NCBI GenBank assembly: GCA_951813285.1
Contig: OX638355.1
Span: 1,736,653-1,800,652, forward strand
DNA length: 64,000 nucleotides
Source of the DNA: Terriglobia bacterium
GTDB lineage: Bacteria > Acidobacteriota > Terriglobia > Versatilivoradales > Versatilivoraceae
Direction of reading: 5' to 3'
The notes under the pieces were generated by a model. It saw nothing but the letters and a program-made list of their open reading frames with translations. It was not told the DNA's origin and made no database searches. The position numbers were made by a program, and so were the translations under genes. Of this stretch, positions 37,576 to 46,241 are shown in pieces; the first letter of the stretch is position 1, and every line of letters starts with the position of its first letter.

Positions 37576-38736
37576 CTATATCTCTAGCACCTTGGGGAAT
37601 CGTGTCAGGTTGCGGTAGCCTCGGGGCGTGATCAGGATCAGATCCTCGATGCGTACGCCGCCGACTCCGGGGTAGTAGAGGCCGGGCTCGACGGTGACCA
37701 CCTGGCCCGCCCTCAGGATCGATTCCGTCCTGGAGCCGATATGGGGAGGCTCATGGATCTCCAGTCCGACTCCGTGGCCGGTTCCGTGAAAGAACCCTTG
37801 CATCCGGCCCCGCTTCAGGCCGGTCGGAAAGCCCTCCGAATCGAAGAAGTCCCGAACCGACTGATGGATCTGCCGTCCGCCGGCGCCTGGCCTGGCCTGC
37901 CTGAGCGCCAGGGTTTGACCCTCGGCCACACAGCCGTAGAGCGCCCGGATCTTGTCGCTGGCCCGGCCCCGGACGACGGTTCGGGTAATGTCTCCCCAAT
38001 AGCCGTCCTTCTGCGAGCGCGGGAAGACATCCAGGATGATGGGCCGGTGGGCCGGCAGGGGTCCGTGACCCTCGTTGTGGGGGTCGCAGCCCTGGGTTCC
38101 GCCGGCCACGATGGTATGGGTGGCCACGAACCCCAGTTTCAGCAGCACGGTGTTGATCGCCTCTTTCACCCGTTCGGCGGTGAGGGCGGCGCCGTCCTGT
38201 TCCAGCCCTCCCCGGGAATTGATCCGGGCCTGCCGGATGAGATCGATGCCGGCCTGGAGTCCGGCTTCGGCGGCGCGCTGCGCCCGGGTGATCTGCCGGA
38301 CCTCTCGGGCTTCCTTGATCTGGCGTTGGTCGAAGAAGGGACCCTCCTTGACCCGGACGCGCAATCCGCGGCGGCGCAACTGAAAGGCCAGGCCCGTCGG
38401 GAAGTCGAAGGGAACCAGCAGGGTGCGCACTCCCCGGCCGGTCAGCAGCCGGTGCAGCACTGCAGCCGTGGTGATTGCACGCCGACCTTCCCCGCGGAGT
38501 TCGGCCTGCAGGGCGGACAGGGAAAGCACTTCGTCCACCCGGGCCTGGTGGCGGGCTCGATCGATCTCCAGGTCGTTCATCACCACGTGAGAGCGGCCGC
38601 CGTGCAGGAAACAGGCAAAGGGATCGGGAGCGAAGAATCGGGTGGCATAGAGCAGGTCGGCATTCTGCTCGCTGGCCGCGAATAGCAGCCGGGCCTCGAT
38701 TGAGGAATCCGGCTCGCGATGGTCGGTATCAGCCAT
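37576..38736 (-). CDS. M24-family metallopeptidase (Xaa-Pro aminopeptidase-like)
   Basis: Creatinase-fold peptidase of 386 residues. The dinuclear metal ligands are recognisable: Asp in ILDVFPRSQKDGYWGD and the following GDITRTVV, His in FFHGTGHGVGLEIHEPP, Glu in VTVEPGLYYPGVGG and Glu in GVRIEDLI. The N-terminal 150 residues are the non-catalytic creatinase domain. It probably removes N-terminal residues next to proline, but family members include prolidases, so substrate is open. It precedes the methyltransferase gene and follows dacB after a 190-base repeat-bearing gap. Confidence 0.85.
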   Translation of the reverse strand: MADTDHREPDSSIEARLLFAASEQNADLLYATRFFAPDPFACFLHGGRSHVVMNDLEIDRARHQARVDEVLSLSALQAELRGEGRRAITTAAVLHRLLTGRGVRTLLVPFDFPTGLAFQLRRRGLRVRVKEGPFFDQRQIKEAREVRQITRAQRAAEAGLQAGIDLIRQARINSRGGLEQDGAALTAERVKEAINTVLLKLGFVATHTIVAGGTQGCDPHNEGHGPLPAHRPIILDVFPRSQKDGYWGDITRTVVRGRASDKIRALYGCVAEGQTLALRQARPGAGGRQIHQSVRDFFDSEGFPTGLKRGRMQGFFHGTGHGVGLEIHEPPHIGSRTESILRAGQVVTVEPGLYYPGVGGVRIEDLILITPRGYRNLTRFPKVLEI

Positions 38737-38739
38737 TTA

Positions 38740-38960
38740 CAGTGTCTTTCTTCGTGGCCCTACGCGGGTCCCTTTTTGAGTCCTGTCAAACTCCTGAAGG
38801 CGCTTTGCGGATCGATCTCTTGCCCCTTTAACCAGATACTTCAGACCCTTGGTGGAAATCACCTCTCCCTTTCCGACCTATGGCGGATCCCTCTTGACCC
38901 CTCTCCAACGCCTTAGTGGCCCTTCGTCTTTACTTCGTGTGCCTTCGTGGATAACTCTTT
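38740..38960. repeat. CACGAAGG-family repeats between dacB and the M24 peptidase gene
   Basis: TTTCTTCGTGGCCCTACGCG at 38748 and GTGGCCCTTCGTC, then ACTTCGTGTGCCTTCGTGG near 38913-38950, followed by ATAACTCTTTTTTC. These are reverse-strand members of the family. The second cluster reads into the 3' end of dacB. Confidence 0.65.
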
Positions 38961-40654
38961 TTTCTTGAATGGGTTCCCTTTGAGAAGTCCGGGTCAGAGA
39001 TCCTCCTCGGGCCGGCAGGCGTCGGCTCTTTCCAGCTGGATCCGGCCATGAGCGCGCAGATGGCGTCGATCGCCCGGCGCGCCTGCCGCGGCGAGCCCCG
39101 AGTGTTGTTGGCCATGATGGAAAACGCCATTCGGGTGCCGTCCCGGTTGGTGGCGTATCCCGAGAGGGAGGACACGAATTTCAGGGTGCCGGTCTTGGCC
39201 AGCACCCGGCCTTGGGCGGCGGTGCCCTTCATGCGGTTCTTCAAGGTTCCGTCCCGTCCGGCAACCGGCAGGCAATCCCGAAACTCCTCGGCCCGCGGGT
39301 GCCGCTCCATGTATTGCAGCAGCCGAACCACCGACTCGGGAGTCAGCAGGTTGGTGCGGGACAGTCCGGAACCGTCGCTGAAGTCGAGCGGCTCGGCGCC
39401 GATGCCGGCTTTTTCCAGAAAGGCTTCCAGGGCCTGCCGGCCGGTCTCCAGGGAGCCGAGGCCCGAGACTTCCGCTCCCAAGCCGCGGAGCAGCATCTCG
39501 CCATAGAGGTTGCGGCTGCTCTTGATCAGTATCCTGAGGTTGTCGATCAGCGGCAGGGAGGGCCAGTTCGCCAGCTCCTGCTGTTCCGGGTAGAGGAATT
39601 GCTTCTCCCGGGCCTTCTCCAGGGAGATCTTCCGGTTCTCGATGACTTCGATCGGCTCCAGGGCCCTGACCCGGGGCTGGCCGCTGACCTCAATGCCCCG
39701 CCGCTCCAGGGAGGACTTCAGGTAGCGGGCGGCGTTCAGGGCCGGATCCGAAACGGCCAGCGCGTAGGTCAGGCTCGGACGGTTCAGAGGCAGGCGCCCC
39801 AGCAGGGTGATGCGGGAGCCCGATCGGTCGGCTCCAATCCGGATATCGGGCCTTCCCCCCGGCGGCCCGGTCGAGACCCGGCTGATGACCTGCGGGGTCG
39901 CCTGAGGGGGAGCCACCTCCAGCAGCGCCGGCTCCCCGCGGCCCTTGCCGGGAGAGAGTGTAACCTTGTAGACGTTCTCGAAGACGGCCAGGGCGCTGCA
40001 TGGCGCACCGTAGTGCCAGAACAGGTCCTCCTGCTCCCAGTCGCCCCCGTAGGGCTCGTCCAGGAAGAGGGTGGTGTCGGCCACGATGTCTCCCTCGACC
40101 CGCCGAATTCCCCGTTCCTCCAGTTGATCGGCGATCCCTTCGATGAAGGGGGACGAGACCTGGATGGGGAGGTCTTTCACTTCCGGGTCATAGAGACGGC
40201 GCTCCGGGTTGGGGTCCCCCCGGCCCGCCAGCACCAGGTTGCCGATAACTCGCCCCTGGTCGTCCAGGCGCCCCTCCAGAAACACCGGAGTCCGGAAACG
40301 GTGGTCCGGGCCCCACAGGTCCAGGGCCGCGGCCGCAACCAGCAGCTTCATATTGGAAGCCGGCTGGAAGCGCTTGCCGGCATTGTGCGCGAAGAGGATT
40401 TCCCGGTTGTCGAGCCGGACGATCTGAAGTCCCCAGAATGCCGAGCGGTGCTGTGGCCGCTCGAGGAGCGCCTCGATCTGTTTCTGAAAGGAGTTTTCGG
40501 TTTCCTGGCCGAGAGCCGGCTGGAGAGCCAGGCAGATCAGAAGCAGAAGCAGGAGCTGCGCCGCCCCGGCCCAGCGGGGGCCCGGTTTCGCCGCCCCTGA
40601 GTGGGACGGCAATGCAACGCTGACGGTAGAAGGGGATCGGAAAGCGGCCCTCAT
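38930..40654 (-). CDS. dacB: D-alanyl-D-alanine carboxypeptidase/endopeptidase (PBP4 type)
   Basis: Periplasmic peptidase S13 enzyme (574 residues) trimming or cutting peptidoglycan cross-bridges. After a signal anchor (about 32-50) it has the SxxK pair Ser100/Lys103 in QPASNMKLL, an SxN motif in [11 protein letters not shown] and the KTG box in [16 protein letters not shown]. The ATG overlaps the dapD stop (ATGA), so cell-wall precursor and remodelling genes are coupled. The last residues [12 protein letters not shown] are basic and are encoded by a CACGAAGG dispersed repeat, indicating a repeat-derived tail. Confidence 0.9.
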   Translation of the reverse strand: MRAAFRSPSTVSVALPSHSGAAKPGPRWAGAAQLLLLLLICLALQPALGQETENSFQKQIEALLERPQHRSAFWGLQIVRLDNREILFAHNAGKRFQPASNMKLLVAAAALDLWGPDHRFRTPVFLEGRLDDQGRVIGNLVLAGRGDPNPERRLYDPEVKDLPIQVSSPFIEGIADQLEERGIRRVEGDIVADTTLFLDEPYGGDWEQEDLFWHYGAPCSALAVFENVYKVTLSPGKGRGEPALLEVAPPQATPQVISRVSTGPPGGRPDIRIGADRSGSRITLLGRLPLNRPSLTYALAVSDPALNAARYLKSSLERRGIEVSGQPRVRALEPIEVIENRKISLEKAREKQFLYPEQQELANWPSLPLIDNLRILIKSSRNLYGEMLLRGLGAEVSGLGSLETGRQALEAFLEKAGIGAEPLDFSDGSGLSRTNLLTPESVVRLLQYMERHPRAEEFRDCLPVAGRDGTLKNRMKGTAAQGRVLAKTGTLKFVSSLSGYATNRDGTRMAFSIMANNTRGSPRQARRAIDAICALMAGSSWKEPTPAGPRRISDPDFSKGTHSRKKSYPRRHTK

Positions 40655-41493
40655 CTCAATAACTCTTCCAGGGCCGTGGCCGCGTCGGTTCCGCTGTCGC
40701 GGTACTTGATAATGACGGGACAGGCGACATGCAGGCCGTGCCGGGCGGCAAACTCCCCCCCGGCCGGACGGCTGCCCGGAACCACCACGGCATTCTCGGG
40801 AATGGTGAGAGGCGTCCGGGCCGACCTGCGGTAGATGCGCTCGGCCACCAGGTCGTAGACCGGGGTGGAGCCCGTCAGGATGGTGCCGGCCCCCAGGACG
40901 GCGCGGCTTCCGACGATGGTTCCCTCGTAGATGCCGCAGTTGCCCCCGACCAGGACGTCGTCCTCGACGATGACCGGGAGGGCGCCCACGGGTTCCAGCA
41001 CCCCGCCGACCTGGCTGCCGGCGCTCAGGTGGACTCGCCGGCCTATCTGGGCGCAGGAGCCCACCAGCGCGTGGGAATCGACCATGGTCCCCTCGCCCAC
41101 CCAGGCCCCCACGTTGACATACATCGGCGGCATCAGGGTGACCCGAGGGCCCAGGAATGCGCCCAGGCGAACCGAGGAGCCACCGGGCACCAGGCGAATG
41201 CCGGGGGGAGAGGTCCTCAGGTCCTTGAGGGGGTAAGTGTCCTTGTCGCTGTACTGGAAGTTTTCATTGACCGAGAAGTCCGCCACCGATCCCAGTCGGA
41301 ATCCCAGCAGGATGCCCTGCTTCACCCAGTGGTTGACTTGCCAGCGCCCCTCTCTCTTCTCGGCGGCCCGGATGTCTCCGCGGTCCAGGCTCTGGATGAA
41401 ATCCTCGAATAGAGAGCGGGATTCGGCGTCCAGTTCCTGGGCCGATCTGGCAAAATGCCGGGGGATCAGTCTTTCCAGTTCAGCAGGGGTCAT
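40651..41493 (-). CDS. dapD: 2,3,4,5-tetrahydropyridine-2,6-dicarboxylate N-succinyltransferase
   Basis: Left-handed beta-helix acyltransferase in the succinylase branch to diaminopimelate and lysine. The ATG at 41493 ([14 protein letters not shown]) gives 280 residues, the family length; a TTG 21 codons upstream is not preferred. Hexapeptide repeats run from [20 protein letters not shown] onward, with [20 protein letters not shown] and [17 protein letters not shown] characteristic of DapD. Its end overlaps dacB. Upstream, a 398-base gap with an AT-rich inverted repeat separates it from dapA. Confidence 0.94.
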   Translation of the reverse strand: MTPAELERLIPRHFARSAQELDAESRSLFEDFIQSLDRGDIRAAEKREGRWQVNHWVKQGILLGFRLGSVADFSVNENFQYSDKDTYPLKDLRTSPPGIRLVPGGSSVRLGAFLGPRVTLMPPMYVNVGAWVGEGTMVDSHALVGSCAQIGRRVHLSAGSQVGGVLEPVGALPVIVEDDVLVGGNCGIYEGTIVGSRAVLGAGTILTGSTPVYDLVAERIYRRSARTPLTIPENAVVVPGSRPAGGEFAARHGLHVACPVIIKYRDSGTDAATALEELLR

Positions 41494-41891
41494 GGTTTCC
41501 AGTGGGAGGTGACTGCCAGCCGTTGAGATCAGTGGGCCTGAGCTCCCAATCAGCAATCAAGAATCCATTAATCAGTAGAGCCTTTTGCAAGATTCGTCGT
41601 CGGGCGATCCTTATTCGGATCGAGGGTTTTTCCTCCCGAGTCCCTCAAGGATCCGGTGACACTGAACCGGTTTGCCGTCTGAAGCTCAATGGCCACAAAA
41701 GGCACAAAAACACAAAAAGAACCATCGGATGGGCACGTCTCGAAATCAAGAAACCCGTTTTGTGCCTTTTGTGCTTTTTGTGGTTTCTGTTGTCTCTTGT
41801 GCTTATCGTGGTGAATGCTGGAGCCTGCAGCACATCATCCTTGCCGCCTCAATGTCATTCCCGATTGCGATATTTGCAAAAGGCTCATCCT
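41494..41891. other. dapA-dapD gap with an AT-rich inverted repeat
   Basis: No gene. GGCCACAAAAGGCACAAAAA (41691) and the reverse-complementary TTTTGTGCCTTTTGTGCTTT (41758) enclose about 40 bases and could form a stem of 20 or more pairs in RNA. The arms resemble the CACGAAGG family in periodicity but use CACAAAA. The region 41535-41580 also has a TTGATTGCTGATT-type AT-rich stretch on the minus strand. A promoter for dapD probably lies here but could not be fixed. Confidence 0.6.
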
Positions 41892-42782
41892 TCAAATCAG
41901 GTCCATCCTCTTGAGAACGCCTTCCAGCCGCCGCCGGTTCTCGGGCTGCATGGGGACCAGGGGCAGCCGGTAGACCTCTTCGATCAATCCCATCATGGAC
42001 ATGGCCGCCTTCACCGGCACCGGATTGGTTTCCAGAAAATTGGCTTGCATGAGCTCGTACAGGCGGTAGTGCAGTTCCCGGGCCTGCTTCCAGTCGTCCT
42101 CCAGGGCCAGGTGAATCATGCGGGCAAACAGATCCGGGACTTGGTTGGCCACGACCGAGATGCAGCCGTCGCCGCCCATGGCCATCAGCGGGATGGCGAA
42201 GGAGTCGTCTCCGGAGAGAACGCTGAAGCCGGCGGGTCGGTTCCGGAGGATCTCCATCATCTGGTCCAGATCTCCCGAGGCCTCCTTGACGCCGGCGATG
42301 TTGGGTATCTCGGCCAGCCTCAGCAGGGTTTCGGGCAGCATGTTCACACCGGTGCGGCCGGGGATGTTGTAGATGATGATGGGCACCTCGGCCGATTCGG
42401 CGATGGCCTTGTAGTGCTGGAAATGACCTTCTTGAGAGGGCTTGTTGTAGTAGGGGCCCACCGAGAGCACGCCGTCGGCCCCCATCTTCCCGGCCGCCCG
42501 GGTGAGCTCGATGGCATGCCGGGTGCTGTTGCCTCCGCCGCCGACGAGGACCTTGGCTCTCCCGTCCACGGATCGGACCGTCAGCTCGCAGACCCGCAGG
42601 TGCTCGGCCGGCTCCAGGGTGGGCGCCTCTCCGGTGGTGCCGCAGGGCGCCAGGCCGTCCACTCCGGCCGCGACCTGCAGGTCGATGATCTTTCGCAGGT
42701 GGTCCTGGTGAATCCGGCCCGAGCGGTCGAAGGGAGTCACCAGGGCGGTGATGGCGCCGCGGAACTGTGGGGATTGGGTCAT
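41892..42782 (-). CDS. dapA: 4-hydroxy-tetrahydrodipicolinate synthase
   Basis: TIM-barrel aldolase condensing pyruvate and aspartate semialdehyde, 296 residues. The ATG at 42782 overlaps the dapB stop in ATGA form; a longer upstream frame is an overlap artefact. Conserved elements are ITALVTPFDRSG, APCGTTGEAPTL with the active-site Thr pair, IIIYNIPGRTGVN with the catalytic Tyr and IAGVKEASGD with the Schiff-base Lys. It is coupled to dapB upstream and followed by a repeat-filled gap before dapD. Confidence 0.95.
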   Translation of the reverse strand: MTQSPQFRGAITALVTPFDRSGRIHQDHLRKIIDLQVAAGVDGLAPCGTTGEAPTLEPAEHLRVCELTVRSVDGRAKVLVGGGGNSTRHAIELTRAAGKMGADGVLSVGPYYNKPSQEGHFQHYKAIAESAEVPIIIYNIPGRTGVNMLPETLLRLAEIPNIAGVKEASGDLDQMMEILRNRPAGFSVLSGDDSFAIPLMAMGGDGCISVVANQVPDLFARMIHLALEDDWKQARELHYRLYELMQANFLETNPVPVKAAMSMMGLIEEVYRLPLVPMQPENRRRLEGVLKRMDLI

Positions 42783-43552
42783 GGTTCTCCGTCCGCTGTT
42801 CCCTGGCCGTCCAGTATTTCCTGCAGCATCCGGCTGAAGGAGTAGAACCCCCGGCGGCCGGGGATCCATTCGGCGGCCAGCACGGCCCCCAGGGCGAACC
42901 CCAGGCGGGAGCGGGCCCGGTGCACCAGCTCCACGCTGTCGGCGGGCGAGTCGAAGATCACCGAGTGAGTGCCCGGAAAGTGCCCGGCCCGGCCCGAAAG
43001 CAGGTGAAGCTCATCGGGGGCGATGGGACGATCCAGGGACTCGGTGACGATCCTCCGCTTTCGGGGCATCTGCTCCAGCAGGATCTCGCCGATTCTGCCG
43101 GCGGTTCCGCTGGGGCTGTCGATCTTCCGGCGGTGGTGGGTCTCCGTGGCCAGAACGTCGTAATCCTGGAAGGCACCGAACAACCGGGCGGCTCTTTCGA
43201 CCACCTGGAGGTAGAGATTGAGTCCCAGAGAGAAGTTGGGGGCGTAGACGCAGGCCGTCCCCTTTTCCTCCACCGCCCTTCTGGCCGGCGCCAGGTCCCC
43301 ATACCACCCGGTAGTGCCCACCACCAGCGGCTTTCCCAGTTCGGCGATGCGCCGCAGGTTGGGCAGAGCCGCCGCCGGCCGGCTGAACTCGACGCACACC
43401 TGGGCGCGGGTGAGTTCCGGCTCCTCTTTCCCGGAGGCAGTCTCCCGGCCCCAGGCGGATCCCAGCCGGGCCACGATCTCATGGCCCCGCTCCAGGGCCG
43501 CCTGCTCGACCGCCTTGCCCATTTTGCCATAACCGATGAGCGCAATCTTCAT
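42779..43552 (-). CDS. dapB: 4-hydroxy-tetrahydrodipicolinate reductase
   Basis: NAD(P)H-dependent reductase following DapA, 257 residues. The ATG at 43552 starts KIALIGYGKMGKAVEQAAL, the Rossmann loop; longer open sequence upstream belongs to the neighbouring gene in another frame. The signature is ETHHRRKIDSPSGTA, with the catalytic His and Lys; VVGTTGWYG and APNFSLGLNLYL are also typical. Start and stop both overlap neighbours by ATGA (the large PIG-L gene upstream and dapA downstream), so expression of the three is coupled. Confidence 0.94.
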   Translation of the reverse strand: MKIALIGYGKMGKAVEQAALERGHEIVARLGSAWGRETASGKEEPELTRAQVCVEFSRPAAALPNLRRIAELGKPLVVGTTGWYGDLAPARRAVEEKGTACVYAPNFSLGLNLYLQVVERAARLFGAFQDYDVLATETHHRRKIDSPSGTAGRIGEILLEQMPRKRRIVTESLDRPIAPDELHLLSGRAGHFPGTHSVIFDSPADSVELVHRARSRLGFALGAVLAAEWIPGRRGFYSFSRMLQEILDGQGTADGEP

Positions 43553-46218
43553 GGATCCGCCCCCAGGCTCACCAGGTTGGTGAAAATCCGGATGGCGCCG
43601 GCCACTCCGGCCGGGAGCTGTCTGAACCATGAGTAGGCGGTGAGCACGTAGTGGCCCTTGCCGTAGTCCGCCACCAGCAGACCTCCGTCCAGCGGCGGCT
43701 CCCCGGGATCGTGGGAGGCCAGCAGCGCCCGGAACCGCCCGTCCCTTTCCTGAATGAAGTAGAGCCCCCGTTCCTGCACCCAGCCGGCAAAATCCTTCCG
43801 GGTGATCGGGTTGGGATAGTGGAAGACTCGATGCTCCGGTTGCAGCAGGGTGACCGGTGCGTTCTCGTCCGTGACCCGGTGGCTGCGATCCACGATCCGG
43901 GCGGGGAAGGGGGCGAATCGGCGGCGGTTCCAAGCGTCCGGAGTGTTGTATTGAACAATGAAGACGCCTCCGTCGCGCACGTAGTCCAAGAGCCGGGCGT
44001 TGTGCTCGATCAGGTCGCCGCGCACCTGGTAGGCGCGGATGCCGGCAATAATGCAGTCATAGTCGCCCAGTTCGCCCGCGGCCAGATCCTCGGGCCCCAG
44101 GACCGCGACCGAAAAACCCAACTGCGCCAGGGTTTCGGAAACCCGGTCGCCGGCGCCCATGATGTAGCCGACTCTCAGCCCAGGGGGGATCCGCAGGTCC
44201 AGGACTTCCACCTGGGATCGGGCCGGGGAGTAGAGCGGAGTGTTCCAGCGGTCGAAAACCGAGATCATTCGGTACTGTCGATCGACCTCTGTTCCGCCCA
44301 GGTTGGCTGCCGCCCGGAAGGAGGCTCTGCCGGGCCTCAGGGTTCCGGAGTCGGCCGATACCCGAAAGGGGACCCCCACTGCCTGTCCCGTCCGGGCCAG
44401 GGAGAAGGGGGCCTGGGCCGGCTCGACCTTCCATCCCTCCGGAGGCTGCAGCTCCAATCGCCCCCGAAGCTCTCCTGGGGAGTTGTTGCGGACCCGGAGT
44501 CGTACGGTTCGCGGTTCTCCGGCCCTTGCCAGGGGAACCAGCTGAAGCGGCGGCGTCACCTCCAGCTGGATCGGGGGGACCAGGTGAATGGGGATCCGCC
44601 GGGTTCCCTTGAGGCGGTCCACCTCCAGGTACTCCACCGGCTGCTCGATCTCCAACCGTTCGCCCCGGTAGGCATAGCCCAGCCTCACCTTGGCCAGAGG
44701 AGGCAGCGCCGGGGCCAGGGTCAGCCCCGGGTCGTCGACGGTGTAGAAATCCTCCACCCCTCCCGGTCGCCGCCGTTGGGGGCCTCTGGGCTCGGCTTCC
44801 GGGGGGACTTCCGCCGCAATCTCGAGGCGCACCTCTTGGCCGGCGTTCATCAGGGGCAGGGAATCCCGGTGGGGATGGGTCCGCAGGACCGCGCTCTCGA
44901 CTTGCAGGGACTCCAGCCGGAGGGGCGCCCGGGACCGATTGACCACCTTGACGGAGATGCGGACGGACTGGCCCGGGGTCAGCAGGAGCCGGTCGCTGTA
45001 GGCTCCCAGAGAGAGGCCGCTGGCGCGCCGGAAAGCCTCCAGAAAATCCCGTTCCTTGTCTTTCAGGAAGAAAGCCAGAACCTCACTGGCGGCCGATGCC
45101 TTCCCGGAGCCGGTCCAGTCCTTCCGGATCGCCCGCATCTGTTTCAATCCCTGGATCAGCGCCGGCATGCAGCCGGAGGGGTCCGACGGGGAAAAGAGGC
45201 TCCGGGCGGTTTCGATGGTTCGGGCCAGTCTCTCCAGCGCCTTCCCCAGGCGGCCCCGCTCTGCCGAGCCGGCGGGCCACAGTTGGGCCAACGCGGGCAG
45301 CTCGAGTTCCAGAGCCTCCTCAAAGGAGGTCTCGGAAGATCCGGAGAAAGGGGAGGAGGGCGAGGTCCCGCCCAGTCGGAGTTTCACCGGGTGGCTGCCC
45401 GGAAGCGCGTGGGCCCTTCCCATGCCCTGGGAGCGGTGGCGGCTGTAGCCTCGCGCCCCGACCTGGCGGAAGGAGGCGCCCAGCCAGGCATCGTAGGCTC
45501 CCGTGTCGATGGAAAAGCTTCCCGGAGGGTCTTCTCCCCTGTTCCTCAAGTAGAGGCGGCCGGCTTTCCACGGGGGCAAGCCCTGGCGGGTGAGCTCCGG
45601 AAAGCGGTCGGGATGGCCGGAAATTTCGAAGGCCTCCCGGGCCAGCAGTCCGCAGGCCTGGTGGTGGCCATGTCCGTCGGCGGGCGTTCCATCGAAGACC
45701 GAAAGGATGACCAGCGGCCGAAAGGAACGGATGGCGCGGACCAGGTCCTCCAGGATGCGTTGGCGCCCCCACTTGTCCAACGTCTCCTGGGCGCTTTTGG
45801 AGAACCCGAAATCGAAGGCCCGGCTGAAGAACTGGCCGGCGCCGTAGAACTCGTTGGCCGCCAGCATCTCCCCGGTCCGGACCAGGCCCAGGGCCTCGAA
45901 CAGGTCCGGACCCACCAGGTTCTGGCCTCCCTCGCCCCGGGTCAGACTCAGGATGGCGGTACTGGCGCCCAGGCCCCGGCTGACGTAGGTCACCAGCCCG
46001 GCCGGCTCGTCGTCGGGATGGGCGGTCACGAAGAGCACCCGCGAGATCAGGGGCAGCCGTTGCAGGGACTGGGACAGCCCTACGGCGCCGCGGTCCAGGT
46101 AGAGCTCCTGGCTCTGGCCGTAGCCCCGGGGCAGGAGGACGAGCGCGGCCAGGAGCACCGCAAGCAGCCGGCCCCACGACAAGGGTGAGCGGGAGGGATG
46201 GGGAAGATTGTGCGCCAT
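43549..46218 (-). CDS. Large PIG-L/LmbE-family deacetylase-like exported protein
   Basis: An 889-residue exported protein: signal peptide (about 15-34, LLAVLLAALVLLPRGYG), then a PIG-L/LmbE domain with TAHPDDEPAGL at 66-74 and DGHGHHQACG as further zinc ligands. The middle has two or more beta-sandwich regions (PVEYLEVDRLKG, RVRNNSPGELRGRLELQPP). The C-terminal 200 residues look like a glutamine-amidotransferase-like fold (GYIMGAGDRVSETLAQLG, YDCIIAGIRAYQVRG). Family members deacetylate GlcNAc-type sugars. It is much longer than BshB, so a bacillithiol role is not supported. The ATG at 46218 is preferred over a TTG at 46233. It overlaps dapB by ATGA. Confidence 0.8.
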   Translation of the reverse strand: MAHNLPHPSRSPLSWGRLLAVLLAALVLLPRGYGQSQELYLDRGAVGLSQSLQRLPLISRVLFVTAHPDDEPAGLVTYVSRGLGASTAILSLTRGEGGQNLVGPDLFEALGLVRTGEMLAANEFYGAGQFFSRAFDFGFSKSAQETLDKWGRQRILEDLVRAIRSFRPLVILSVFDGTPADGHGHHQACGLLAREAFEISGHPDRFPELTRQGLPPWKAGRLYLRNRGEDPPGSFSIDTGAYDAWLGASFRQVGARGYSRHRSQGMGRAHALPGSHPVKLRLGGTSPSSPFSGSSETSFEEALELELPALAQLWPAGSAERGRLGKALERLARTIETARSLFSPSDPSGCMPALIQGLKQMRAIRKDWTGSGKASAASEVLAFFLKDKERDFLEAFRRASGLSLGAYSDRLLLTPGQSVRISVKVVNRSRAPLRLESLQVESAVLRTHPHRDSLPLMNAGQEVRLEIAAEVPPEAEPRGPQRRRPGGVEDFYTVDDPGLTLAPALPPLAKVRLGYAYRGERLEIEQPVEYLEVDRLKGTRRIPIHLVPPIQLEVTPPLQLVPLARAGEPRTVRLRVRNNSPGELRGRLELQPPEGWKVEPAQAPFSLARTGQAVGVPFRVSADSGTLRPGRASFRAAANLGGTEVDRQYRMISVFDRWNTPLYSPARSQVEVLDLRIPPGLRVGYIMGAGDRVSETLAQLGFSVAVLGPEDLAAGELGDYDCIIAGIRAYQVRGDLIEHNARLLDYVRDGGVFIVQYNTPDAWNRRRFAPFPARIVDRSHRVTDENAPVTLLQPEHRVFHYPNPITRKDFAGWVQERGLYFIQERDGRFRALLASHDPGEPPLDGGLLVADYGKGHYVLTAYSWFRQLPAGVAGAIRIFTNLVSLGADP

Positions 46219-46241
46219 GATCGCGCCCCGCAAATAAAGGA

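Noticed and set aside
43549-46218. Bacillithiol deacetylase BshB
   Set aside because: BshB is about 230 residues and cytoplasmic; this protein is exported, 889 residues and multidomain.
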